DNA from: Burkholderia pyrrocinia
GTDB taxonomy: Bacteria > Pseudomonadota > Gammaproteobacteria > Burkholderiales > Burkholderiaceae
Reading direction: 5' to 3'
Assembly: GCF_018417535.1 (NCBI RefSeq)
Contig: NZ_CP070979.1
Location: 930,001 to 994,000, forward strand
DNA length: 64,000 nt
Part shown: positions 53,750-62,509 of the stretch, one piece after another
How positions within the stretch are numbered: position 1 is the stretch's first letter
How the letters are laid out: every line of letters begins with the position of its first letter
The notes under the pieces: model-generated
The model's database searches: none
What the model was told of the DNA's origin: nothing
The model's input: only the letters and a program-made list of their open reading frames with translations
Made by a program: the position numbers and the translations under genes

Positions 53750-54883
53750 TCACTGCGTCAGCACGACGCCGCTGGCCGGCGACCACGACACGAACACGTC
53801 GTCGTTCCAGGCGGGCGCCGCGTCGGTCATCAGGTGCGAGCTCGACAGGTTCGACACGACCGTCTTGCCGCTCGGCAGCCGCACGTGATACAGCGAGTAC
53901 GCGCCCATGTACGCGATGTCGGTCACGACGCCGCGCGCCCAGTTGTGTTTCGAGCCGGGCTTGTCGCGCGATACGTGTACGCGCTCCGGGCGCACCGAGA
54001 TGCCGACCGGCATCCCGAGCGGGCCCGTCACGCCGTGGCTCACGTACATGCGCGCTTCGAGGTCGTCGCTCTCGACGAAGATGTGGTCGGGTTCGTCCTC
54101 GACGACGCGCCCTTCGAACAGGTTGGTCGAGCCGATGAACTCGGCCGAGAAGCGGCTGTTCGGGAATTCGTACACTTCACCGGGCGCGCCGATCTGCACG
54201 ATCTTGCCTTCGCTCATCACCGCGAGGCGGCTCGCCATCGTCATCGCCTCTTCCTGGTCGTGCGTGACCATCACGCAGGTCACGTCGACCTTCTCGATGA
54301 TGTTCACCAGTTCGAGCTGGGTCTTCCGGCGGATCTTCTTGTCGAGCGCGGACATCGGCTCGTCGAGCAGCAGCAGCTTCGGGCGCTTGACCAGCGAGCG
54401 GGCCAGCGCAACGCGCTGCTGCTGGCCGCCGGAGAGCTGATGCGGCTTGCGCTTCGCATACTTGCTCATCTGCACGAGCGCGAGCGCGTCGGCCACGCGT
54501 TCCTTGATCTCGTGCTTCGGCGTACCTTCCTGCTTCAGGCCGAACGCGACGTTCGATTCGACCGTCATGTGCGGGAACAGCGCGTACGACTGGAACATCA
54601 TATTGACCGGGCGGCGGTACGGCGGCAGCGACGCAAGATCTTCGCCGTCGACGAAGATCTTGCCGGAGGTCGCCGTTTCCAGCCCGGCAAGCATGCGCAG
54701 CAGCGTCGACTTGCCGCAGCCCGAGCTGCCGAGCAGCGCGAACAGTTCGTTTTTCGCGATCGTCAGGTTCACGTTGTCGACGGCGGTGCTGTCGCCGAAC
54801 TTCTTCACGACGTTTTCGATGCGCACGAACGCGTCGTGGCGCGCGCCGGCCGCGGCCGGCGCATCGGGGAGTGACTGGATCAT
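53750..54883 (-). CDS. potG: Polyamine ABC transporter ATPase, PotG-type
   Basis: A 377-residue importer ATPase. Walker A is LLGSSGCGKSTLLRMLAGLE near residue 50, the signature is HQLSGGQQQRVALARSL, Walker B KLLLLDEPMSAL, and the H-loop VMVTHDQEEAMTM. The C-terminal TOBE region contacts the permeases and includes SIRPERVHVSRD-like code. It powers putrescine/spermidine import. It is the second gene of the potFGHI order and starts 12 bases after potF ends. Confidence 0.92.
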   Translation of the reverse strand: MIQSLPDAPAAAGARHDAFVRIENVVKKFGDSTAVDNVNLTIAKNELFALLGSSGCGKSTLLRMLAGLETATSGKIFVDGEDLASLPPYRRPVNMMFQSYALFPHMTVESNVAFGLKQEGTPKHEIKERVADALALVQMSKYAKRKPHQLSGGQQQRVALARSLVKRPKLLLLDEPMSALDKKIRRKTQLELVNIIEKVDVTCVMVTHDQEEAMTMASRLAVMSEGKIVQIGAPGEVYEFPNSRFSAEFIGSTNLFEGRVVEDEPDHIFVESDDLEARMYVSHGVTGPLGMPVGISVRPERVHVSRDKPGSKHNWARGVVTDIAYMGAYSLYHVRLPSGKTVVSNLSSSHLMTDAAPAWNDDVFVSWSPASGVVLTQ

Positions 54884-54894
54884 CGTCGTCGCCC

Positions 54895-56016
54895 TCAACC
54901 GCCCGACTTCAGTTGCAGCCACAGACGGTTCTGCATCCGTGCGATGTCGGCGCTTCGCGGCATCGCGAGCGACGTCTTCGCGAGCGTGCCGTCAGGCAGG
55001 TAGACGTTCGAATCCTGTGCGATCGCCGGCGTCACGAACGCGCGCGCAGCCTTGTTCGCGCTCGGATAGAAGATCTCGTTCGTGATCGCCGCGTTGGTCT
55101 TCGGGTCCTCGATATAGTTGATCCACTTCAGCGCGGCTTCCGGGTGCGGCGCATCCTTCGGAATCGCCATCACGTCGAACCACAGCAGGCCGCCTTCCTT
55201 CGGATTCACATAGCGGATTTCATACGAACGCTTCGCGTCCTGCGTGCGCCGCCGCGCGATGCTGACGTCGCCCGACCAGCCGAGCACGACGCACACGTCG
55301 TTGTTCGCGAGATCGTCCGCGTAGCCGGCCGAGCTGAACTGCGTCACGTACGGGCGGATCTTCTTCAGCACGTCGTAGGCCGCCTGGTAGTCGGCCGGAT
55401 TCTTGCTCTCCGGATCCTTGCCGATGTACTGCAGCGCCGCCGCGAACGCGGCGTCCGGCGCATCGAGCAGCGAGATGCCGCAGCCTTTCAGCTTCGCCGC
55501 GTTCGCCGGGTCGAACAGCAACGCCCAGCTATCGGTCGGCGCGGTGTCGCCGAGCCGCTTGCGGACCGCCTCGACGTTGTAGCCGATGCCCGTCGTGCCC
55601 CACGCCCACGGCACGCCGTACTGGTTGCCCGGGTCGGCCTTCGCCATCATCTTCATCAGCGCCGGGTCGAGATTCGCGAGATTCGGCAGCTTCGACTTGT
55701 CGAGCTTCTGGTACACGCCGGCCTGGATCTGCTGCGCGAGATAGTTCGACGTCGGCACGACGATGTCGTAGCCCGAGCTGCCCGCGAGCAGCTTGGTCTG
55801 CAGCGTATCGTCGCTGTCGTAGCTGTCGTAGCGGACCTTGACACCCGTCTGCTTCTCGAAGTTCGGCACCGTGTCCTTCGCTACGTACTCCGACCAGTTG
55901 TACACATTCAGGTTGGCCTCGCCCGCGTGGGCGGACAGGCCGGCCGCGAGGGCGAGCCCCGCCGAGATGGCGAGCGCGGCGCGGAAGGCCGGACGACGAC
56001 GGATACGGATGCGCAT
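54895..56016 (-). CDS. potF: Periplasmic polyamine-binding protein, PotF-type
   Basis: A 373-residue binding protein. The signal peptide (MRIRIRRRPAFRAALAISAG, cut after SAHA) is followed by LNVYNWSEYVAKDTVPNFEK, the standard PotD/PotF opening. GSSGYDIVVPTSNYLAQQIQ near 80 and VPWAWGTTGIGYNVEAV near 145 carry the polyamine pocket aromatics. It delivers putrescine to the PotGHI complex. It is the first gene of the minus-strand transport unit, opposite the LuxR regulator. Confidence 0.92.
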   Translation of the reverse strand: MRIRIRRRPAFRAALAISAGLALAAGLSAHAGEANLNVYNWSEYVAKDTVPNFEKQTGVKVRYDSYDSDDTLQTKLLAGSSGYDIVVPTSNYLAQQIQAGVYQKLDKSKLPNLANLDPALMKMMAKADPGNQYGVPWAWGTTGIGYNVEAVRKRLGDTAPTDSWALLFDPANAAKLKGCGISLLDAPDAAFAAALQYIGKDPESKNPADYQAAYDVLKKIRPYVTQFSSAGYADDLANNDVCVVLGWSGDVSIARRRTQDAKRSYEIRYVNPKEGGLLWFDVMAIPKDAPHPEAALKWINYIEDPKTNAAITNEIFYPSANKAARAFVTPAIAQDSNVYLPDGTLAKTSLAMPRSADIARMQNRLWLQLKSGG

Positions 56017-56256
56017 GGGGATTCTCCTTGTGATGGGGATCGGCCGTTGCGCCCGGTCCGGTCCGGACTCGCGTCAACGCCGTCAAGCGGTGTTCAGCAC
56101 AAGGGTCAATGTAGAGATCGCGGCCTGCAGCGTCAGTCCCGAAAACCGGGACAAACGGCGACGTCGGTCGGGGCCGTTTGGGTAGATTCCCGCGTAGGCA
56201 GTCGAAAATATTCGTGATACCTGTAGCGCCACCTGAAATCTTCGAAACACGACGCC
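56017..56256. promoter_or_regulatory. Divergent promoter region between potF and the LuxR gene
   Basis: The 240 bases between two divergent genes hold no gene. The A/T-richer patch at 56205-56225 (AAAATATTCGTGATA) could be the LuxR-gene promoter. The neighbouring regulator is a plausible binder. Confidence 0.4.
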
Positions 56257-57090
56257 ATGAGCGCTGCGCTTCCCGCCCCCGATCTCCCGCTGAGCCACGT
56301 CGCGTTCGTGACGGAAACGCTCGGCGACATCGCGCAAGCCGTCGGGACGCCGCAGTTCATGCGCGCCGTCTACGACACCCTCGTGCGCTACGTCGACTTC
56401 GACGCCGTGCATCTCGACTACGAGCGCAGCGCGTCGTCGGGCCGGCGCAGCATCGGCTGGATCGGCAGCTTCGGCCGCGAGCCCGAACTGGTCGCGCAGG
56501 TGATGCGCCACTACTACCGCAGCTACGCGAGCGACGACGCAACGTACGCGGCGATCGAAACCGAAAGCGACGTGCAGTTGCTGCAGGTGTCCTCGCAGCG
56601 CGTCGCGAGCGAGCTCCGGCATCTGTTCTTCGATGCCGGCGACATTCACGACGAATGCGTGATCGCGGGCGTGACGGGCGGCACGCGCTACTCGATCTCG
56701 ATCGCGCGCTCGCGGCGGCTGCCGCCGTTTTCGCTGAAGGAACTGAGCCTGCTGAAGCATCTGTCGCAGGTCGTGCTGCCGATGGCGTCCACGCACAAGC
56801 GGCTGCTCGGCGCGATCTGCGCCGACGAAGGGCAACGCGACGAACTCGATCTCGATCTCGTCGCGCAATGGCTGCCGGAATGGCAGGAACGGCTGACCGC
56901 GCGCGAGATGCACGTGTGCGCGTCGTTCATCCAGGGCATGACGTCGGCCGCGATCGCGCAGGCGATGGGGCTCAAGACGTCCACCATCGACACGTATGCG
57001 AAACGCGCCTTCGCGAAGCTCGGCGTCGAGTCGCGCAGGCAACTGATGACGCTCGTGCTGAGAAACGCGTCGCGGCGGCACGACGCGTAG
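56257..57090 (+). CDS. LuxR-type HTH transcriptional regulator
   Basis: A 277-residue regulator. The C-terminal HTH is LTAREMHVCASFIQGMTSAAI, then IAQAMGLKTSTIDTYAKRAF and LGVESRRQLMTLVL, the GerE/LuxR fold. The N-terminal 190 residues are an unrecognised sensor, perhaps GAF-like, with no AHL-binding signature and no luxI neighbour. It is divergent from potF, so it probably regulates polyamine import and breakdown, or the porin gene downstream. Confidence 0.83.
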   Translation: MSAALPAPDLPLSHVAFVTETLGDIAQAVGTPQFMRAVYDTLVRYVDFDAVHLDYERSASSGRRSIGWIGSFGREPELVAQVMRHYYRSYASDDATYAAIETESDVQLLQVSSQRVASELRHLFFDAGDIHDECVIAGVTGGTRYSISIARSRRLPPFSLKELSLLKHLSQVVLPMASTHKRLLGAICADEGQRDELDLDLVAQWLPEWQERLTAREMHVCASFIQGMTSAAIAQAMGLKTSTIDTYAKRAFAKLGVESRRQLMTLVLRNASRRHDA

Positions 57091-57249
57091 GTTCCACGCG
57101 CGCCGGGCGCCGACTGCCGGCCCGTTGCGCGCGCATCCATCTCCGCGCCGCCTCATAACGATTCGACAATTTGTTGGTTCCCTCGACGATGCGCTGTCCG
57201 TATCGTTCACCGACTCGTCAGACAAATCGACCAACGGGGGAATCCAGCA

Positions 57250-58422
57250 ATGAAACGAATCCGCTCATTCGCGCTGCTCGCGCTGCCGGCCGCGCTCCAT
57301 GCCGCCGGCGCGCACGCGCAAAGCAGCGTCACGCTGTACGGCATCGCCGACGCGGGCATCGCCTACGTGCACAACGCGCAGAACGCGAGCGGCGGCAACG
57401 CGTCGAGCCTCGTCAAGTTCAGCAGCGGCAACCTGTCCGGCAGCCGCTGGGGGCTGCGCGGCATCGAGGATCTCGGCAGCGGCCTGTCCGCGCTGTTCCA
57501 GCTCGAGAACGGCTTCAACATCGGCACCGGCGCGCTCGGCCAGGGCCAGCGCGAGTTCGGCCGCAAGGCCGTCGTCGGCCTCGCGAGCAGCACGTACGGC
57601 ACCGTGACGCTCGGCCGCCAGTACGATCCGGTCGTCGATCTCGTGCAGGGCCTCACGCAGGACAACTACTTCGGCGGCGTATTCGCGACGCCGGGCGACC
57701 TCGACAACTACGACAACAGCCTGCGCGTCAGCAACTCGGTGAAGTACACGAGCCCGCTGATCTCGGGCTTCCAGTTCGCGGCGCTGTACGGCTTCGGCGG
57801 CGTCGCGGGCGCCACCGGCAACGGCCGCACGTACAGCGTCGGCGCGAGCTACGCGAACGGCCCGCTGTCGCTCGGCGCCGGCGTCTTCTACGCGAACGGC
57901 GGCACGACGGTCGCGAACGGCATACGCACGTGGTCGAGCAGCTCGGACACGCTCTTCAACACCGTGATCAACCAGGGCTTCTCGAGCGCGAAGTCGATCC
58001 AGATCGTGCGCGTGGCAGGCCAGTACGTGGCCGGGCCGGCGACCTTCGGCCTCGCATATTCGAACACGCAGTACGGCGCGGACACGCTGTCGGCGTTCAG
58101 CCAGAACGCGAAGTTCAACAACGGCTCGGCGTTCTTCAACTGGCAGTTCTCGCCGGCGCTGCGCGCGGGCGTCGGCTACAACTACACGTCGCTGACGGGC
58201 CCGGCTTCCGCGCACTACAACCAGGTCAACCTCGGCGCGGATTACGCGCTGTCGAAGCGCACCGACCTGTATGCGCTGTTCGGCTACCAGAAGGCGAGCG
58301 GCAACACGCTCAATGCGAGCGGCGCGACCGTGAAGGCCGCCGCATCGGTCGGCGCGTACGGCGTGAACTCCGGCACCGACACGCAGGAACTCGCGATCGT
58401 CGGGATTCGCCACAAGTTCTGA
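57250..58422 (+). CDS. OmpC-type general porin (Burkholderia)
   Basis: A 390-residue trimeric porin with a signal peptide (MKRIRSFALLALPAALHAAG, cut after AHAQ) and the mature start SSVTLYGIADAGIAYVHNAQ, diagnostic of Burkholderia/Neisseria-type porins. FSSGNLSGSRWGLRGIEDLG-like code, DNYDNSLRVSNSVKYTSPLI and the C-terminal ...GIRHKF with a terminal Phe confirm a 16-strand barrel. It lets small hydrophilic compounds through the outer membrane. Confidence 0.92.
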   Translation: MKRIRSFALLALPAALHAAGAHAQSSVTLYGIADAGIAYVHNAQNASGGNASSLVKFSSGNLSGSRWGLRGIEDLGSGLSALFQLENGFNIGTGALGQGQREFGRKAVVGLASSTYGTVTLGRQYDPVVDLVQGLTQDNYFGGVFATPGDLDNYDNSLRVSNSVKYTSPLISGFQFAALYGFGGVAGATGNGRTYSVGASYANGPLSLGAGVFYANGGTTVANGIRTWSSSSDTLFNTVINQGFSSAKSIQIVRVAGQYVAGPATFGLAYSNTQYGADTLSAFSQNAKFNNGSAFFNWQFSPALRAGVGYNYTSLTGPASAHYNQVNLGADYALSKRTDLYALFGYQKASGNTLNASGATVKAAASVGAYGVNSGTDTQELAIVGIRHKF

Positions 58423-58580
58423 TCGCGACGTCGCATCGCGATAGCGCTGCGGACGGGAGGGAGGGCATCACGACGGTGCGTGCCCGCGCCGCAATACACA
58501 AGCCGCGTTCCCGCTCAGGAGGTTCAGGTCGACTCGCGCTCGAACCGGGCAACGCGGTTGCCGGACGTCGAAACGCCGGC

Positions 58581-59081
58581 CTAATGCCGTCGCATTCCGC
58601 CACCCCCGCTCATGCCACCGAATGGATGCATGCCGCCGGACCCATGGCCCCCGCCGCCGATGAACGGGCCATGGTGAAAGCCTGACCCCACCGGCATGCC
58701 GAAGCGGCGATGATCCATCCGATTGAAGTGATTGAAGTGATCGAAGTGGTGGAAATGATGGAAGCGATCGACGAAGACGAAACCCACGCCCGCGCCGATG
58801 AAAAGCGGCGGCCCCCAATACCACGGGTCGGCATACGGATAGGCCGCCGCCGGGTACCACATCACGCTACCGTCAGGACTTTGCACGATCTGCCATGTGC
58901 CATCGCTTTGCAGGCACGCCCGCCCCACGATTTGCTGCTCCGTGCCGTCGATGTCCGCTTGCGCGACGACCGCACGGCAGTTCGTGCCGTAGTCCGGCAC
59001 ACCGTCATACATTTGCGCAAAGACAGACGCGGAAAAACCGAGACAGACGATGCCAATCCCGGATCGAATCAAGTTGCACAT
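58581..59081 (-). CDS. Small exported protein with a His/Phe-rich repeat
   Basis: A 166-residue exported protein (signal peptide LIRSGIGIVCLGFSASVFAQ). The N-terminal half has DYGTNCRAVVAQADIDGTEQ and GRACLQSDGTWQIVQ, two cysteines probably paired. Then come an aromatic stretch YPAAAYPYADPWYWGPPLFI and the repeat FHHFHHFDHFNHFNRMDHRR, and a Gly/His-rich tail. The repeat may bind metal. AGGAG lies eight bases ahead of the ATG at 59081. Function is unknown; a surface-sensing or metal-related role is possible. Confidence 0.7.
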   Translation of the reverse strand: MCNLIRSGIGIVCLGFSASVFAQMYDGVPDYGTNCRAVVAQADIDGTEQQIVGRACLQSDGTWQIVQSPDGSVMWYPAAAYPYADPWYWGPPLFIGAGVGFVFVDRFHHFHHFDHFNHFNRMDHRRFGMPVGSGFHHGPFIGGGGHGSGGMHPFGGMSGGGGMRRH

Positions 59082-59278
59082 GATCGGCTCCTGCATTGTT
59101 GCCCCCGACCACTTGACCTTTGGCGCCACTGGCGGCGCCCGGCACATCGATTTGCTTGCGCAAGATTCATCGCGCGGCGCTAACGGCGTGCCGCTTCGTA
59201 TCGGGTCTCCTGACGGCTAAACGATGCAGCACGCCACGTTATTCCAGGGGTCTGGATGCGAATGAACGAGGCGGGAAG

Positions 59279-59299
59279 CCCCGGCAATCGTTGCCGGGG
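59279..59299 (-). terminator. Hairpin after the membrane-protein gene
   Basis: CCCCGGCAA-TCG-TTGCCGGGG is a perfect 9-bp stem 12 bases past the stop of the gene at 59311. No T-run follows, so it is a weak terminator candidate. Confidence 0.55.
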
Positions 59300-59310
59300 T
59301 GGCGTCCGGC

Positions 59311-59766
59311 CTAGCGTCTGGCGAGGCGGTAGACAGCCGCTGCCGTGATCCCGAATACCAGGTGGGCCACCAGCGTAATCACGCCGCGCACCGGGATGAA
59401 CCACGGGAAGATCGCCGTGAAGGCGTGCAGGTTGACGCCGTACAGGATGAGTCCGAACGCGCCGCCGGCGAGAAACGCGGCCCCGAGCGACATGTTCCGG
59501 ACCACCTTCGCCAGCAAGGCCGCATACGCAAGCGACAGAGCGGCGTGCACGAGCGTCGCGACACCCATGACCAGCGGATCGAAGCCGGCGGACGAGCCGA
59601 GCACGCCGCGCCCCATCACGATGGCTGCGGTCAAGCGCGCGTCGCGAAACAGGTTCCGAATGGCGTCGTCGCCAACGATCGACCAGAGCAGCAGTTCGAT
59701 GACGGTCGACCCGACTGCCGCGCCAAACGCTGCCCAGAGGATCGGAACCGGACTGGTTTCTTTCAA
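59311..59766 (-). CDS. Four-TM membrane protein of unknown function
   Basis: A 151-residue membrane protein with four predicted helices. Key stretches are ATLVHAALSLAYAALLAKVV and VAHLVFGITAAAVYRLARR, which parallel GTAIHFAFALSWGIVFAAI and SHFVFTVPLALVVKR in the larger protein at 5031-5585. No catalytic motif is visible. A TTG at 59766 is used as start because no in-frame ATG precedes the first helix; a shifted frame starting with ATG at about 59780 suggests a possible start-region lesion. Confidence 0.55.
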   Translation of the reverse strand: MKETSPVPILWAAFGAAVGSTVIELLLWSIVGDDAIRNLFRDARLTAAIVMGRGVLGSSAGFDPLVMGVATLVHAALSLAYAALLAKVVRNMSLGAAFLAGGAFGLILYGVNLHAFTAIFPWFIPVRGVITLVAHLVFGITAAAVYRLARR

Positions 59767-59878
59767 TTGGCGTCCCCATGGCGACCGGCTGACGCATCGA
59801 AACGGCGGGCGACCCACCCGCTCCGATTCCGGTCCGGCAACGTTTGCCCGCGACACCGAACCGGGCGGCCACGCAAAA

Positions 59879-60541
59879 TTACGACGCCCCTTCGCAGTCC
59901 GTCCAGTACGCAAACGGATCGCGATGTTTGGGATAGTTCTCGTCAAGCCATTGCAGCAACGTCGCGCGGGCATTGTCCATATCTGCCTTCAGCGACGAAG
60001 TCGTCAATTCATGCACTTCGAGGGACTTTTCCCGATCGATCACGAAGCAGTTCCAGTCGGGGCCATCGAGATCCGGATCGTCGGACGCCTTCGACGACTT
60101 TCCCCAGCCGAACCCCTTGCGAGCATCGATGTAGTACCGCGGGTTCACTTTCAGATACGACATCTCGCCGCCCTGCAGGCTGCTCTCCGCGCGCAGGACA
60201 TCGTGTCCGTCGACGATCTGCGTGACTTCCGGAAGCCGGCGCGAGCGCCATCCGGCAGGCAGCCTGGCGATGGCCTGAACGCTGTCATACGCCCCCCACT
60301 CCAGACCCCACGCTTCGGCCATGCGCTTCATGAACGCATCCGCACCCGGATAGCCGCGCAACTGGATTCTGGTCGACAGCGTCACTTCAACTCGACCGCT
60401 GGCGTCGACGGACACATCGTCACCCGCCGCGTCGAACGGGTTGCCAGGGCGTGACGCGCTCTTCGCGTCCGCGGGCGCAATGCCCGAGAACAACTGATCA
60501 AGCGCTGCACGCGCTTTCGACGACTTGTCTGGTCTGTTCAT
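59879..60541 (-). CDS. Hypothetical soluble protein
   Basis: A 220-residue protein with no recognised family. It has no signal peptide or membrane segment. The visible patches are RVEVTLSTRIQLRGYPGADA, MKRMAEAWGLEWGAYDSVQA, PRYYIDARKGFGWGKSSKAS and WTDCEGAS at the end, with many Trp and Asp/Glu residues. AGGAGG lies seven bases ahead of the ATG at 60541, which supports a real gene. It is read alone. Confidence 0.6.
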   Translation of the reverse strand: MNRPDKSSKARAALDQLFSGIAPADAKSASRPGNPFDAAGDDVSVDASGRVEVTLSTRIQLRGYPGADAFMKRMAEAWGLEWGAYDSVQAIARLPAGWRSRRLPEVTQIVDGHDVLRAESSLQGGEMSYLKVNPRYYIDARKGFGWGKSSKASDDPDLDGPDWNCFVIDREKSLEVHELTTSSLKADMDNARATLLQWLDENYPKHRDPFAYWTDCEGAS

Positions 60542-60711
60542 CGTTGACCTCCTGTGCATCCGAACGGCTGCAAAATTGCTCGATTCTTGTTCATCTCTCC
60601 AACCTCATCGTTTTCCGCGGTCGCATTGTCGACGATCCTGCGGCCCATCTCCATGACCACACGCACAGGCCCCGAATGCCCCGCCGAAGCAGGCCACCAC
60701 GGCCCCACCCT

Positions 60712-61691
60712 CTAACTCCGTTCTCCCAACGCCGCCCGCATCCGCTCCATCAACGCGAGCACCTCCTGCCGATTCTCCCCCTTCGCATGCACGAAGTGAT
60801 ACCGGAGCAACGAATCGACCTCATGGCGGCTCACCCGAACGAGCGCGCTGCGCTTCAGATACGCGTCCGCGAGCGGCGTCCGCGCCAACGCCACGCCGAG
60901 CCCCGCTTCAGCCGCCGCCAGCACCGGGTTGTAATCCTCGAAACGGCGATCCTGCGCACGCGGCTTGAACGGAATGCCCAGCGCGTCGAACCAGGTGCGC
61001 CATCCGGTCACGTCGGAATCGTGCAGCAGCGGCATCTCGGGCAGCGCGGCATCGCCGCGCGGCGGCGCACCTTTGCCAGTTGCGCGGCGAGCCACGGATG
61101 CGCGACCGGATAAAGCCGCTCCGGCATGAACGCGCGGGTTTCGAGCTGCCGCCAGTTGCCGCGGCCATACCGGATCGACCGATCCGCTTCGCCGCCGGCG
61201 ATATCCACGTTGCGAAGCTCGATGCCGAGCTCGATGCGCAACGCAGGCGCTTCGCTCTCGAGCGCCTGCTGCCGCTCGAGCAGCCACAACTGCGCGAACG
61301 CCGGCACCACGCTCATCCTGACCAGTCGCGGCGTACGCGGCGAACGCCACTGATCGGCCGCGCTGTCGATGATCGCGAACGCCTGTTCGATCCGGCCGAC
61401 GAAGCGCTGCCCGTCCGGCGTCAGTCGTACGCCGCGTGCATGACGTTCGAACAACGCCATGCCCAGCCAGTTTTCCACGGCGGCCACCCGCCGGCTGATC
61501 GCGCCGTGCGTCACGCCGGAGACGTCGGCGGCCGCCAGAAACGCGCCCTGACGCGCAACCGTACACACGGTCTCCAGGCTGGCGAGCGGCGGCCGCGGGC
61601 CGGGCGCCGACGCTGCAACCGGCAGCGCATCCGCAATCTGACGCGCACGCGCCGGACCGTCGGCTCGCCGCCGAACCGAGCTGCGAGCCAT
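60712..61691 (-). pseudogene. LysR-family regulator gene with a frameshift
   Basis: The N-terminal part encodes a LysR HTH (GAFLAAADVSGVTHGAISRR) and the first part of the effector domain down to YPVAHPWLAAQLAK near 61080. The frame is then lost, and from about 61070 the +1 frame continues with PLLHDSDVTGWRTWFDALGI, YNPVLAAAEAGLGVALARTP and QEVLALMERMRAALGERS to the stop at 60712. A one-base deletion near 61073 explains both parts. The intact protein would be about 325 residues. It could be a true pseudogene or a sequencing error; the rest of the code is well preserved. Confidence 0.7.
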
Positions 61692-61697
61692 GGTCAT

Positions 61698-62509
61698 ACC
61701 CGGATGTTGATCCGTGCGCTAGCTTAGCATCTTGCAACACCGCACCCTTGCCGCATGAATACCCTTTCCTCACCGTCGTCGCGCGGCGCGCGACAACCGC
61801 TTGTCGCGGCAGGCGCGGTCGCGGCCTGTTGGCGATTGCAGGCGTGGTCTTCGTCGCCTTGCGCGGACGTTCGCAGGATCGCGGCTGCATCGGATGACCT
61901 TACCTGCCCGACGATCCCGCAGCGGGCAGGTCCAGGCGACCCCGACATGTGCGAAGCCGATCGGATTGTTCGGGCCGTCGACCTGCGCCAGTTCGTCGAC
62001 GTCGTCGGGCTTGACCGTTAGTTGCATACGAGACATGTCGCGCTCGATGAAGCTTTTCCATGAACCGGGGCGCGCGATTGCGAGTGTCCAAACTGTGCAG
62101 ACAAATCGACCGAACAGTTCCCGACTGACCGCGCATCAGTGTCCATGGCTTCGCCCCCGCGACCGGCCGAATAATGGATGCGGCCGTAAGGCCATCGACC
62201 GCGAACCGCAGCCTGGCCCGCCACGGCGCACGATCTCCGGCATCCGGAACCTTCGACATCCGGGTGCCGAACCGTGCCGTGCCCGCCCCGTTACGCGATT
62301 CGCCGCAGCGCGCAAAATCGGCTTCAGATATATTCATACGAATTGCATGGCGTCAGGCGTCGTCCACCCGCTCGCCCGGGCGGCCCGTCCCAGGGCCGGA
62401 CGCGATGCAAGTGAAGCCCATGATGGGTATGGAGACTCGTCCGATCGCCCCGGCCCGCAGCCGGCCGGTCGGGACGTCAATAGAAAGACATTCAATTCGG
62501 AGATGGCAG
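61698..62509. other. 800-base gene-poor stretch upstream of the amino-acid binding protein gene
   Basis: Most frames look like shadows. One minus-strand frame, 62036-61770, opens SRMQLTVKPDDVDELAQVDG and PNNPIGFAHVGVAWTCPLRD, which looks more like protein than the rest but has no ribosome site and a shapeless tail, so it may be a decayed gene. The region nearest 62500 probably carries the promoter of the downstream gene; A/T-richer patches are at 62325-62345 and 62475-62500. Confidence 0.4.
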
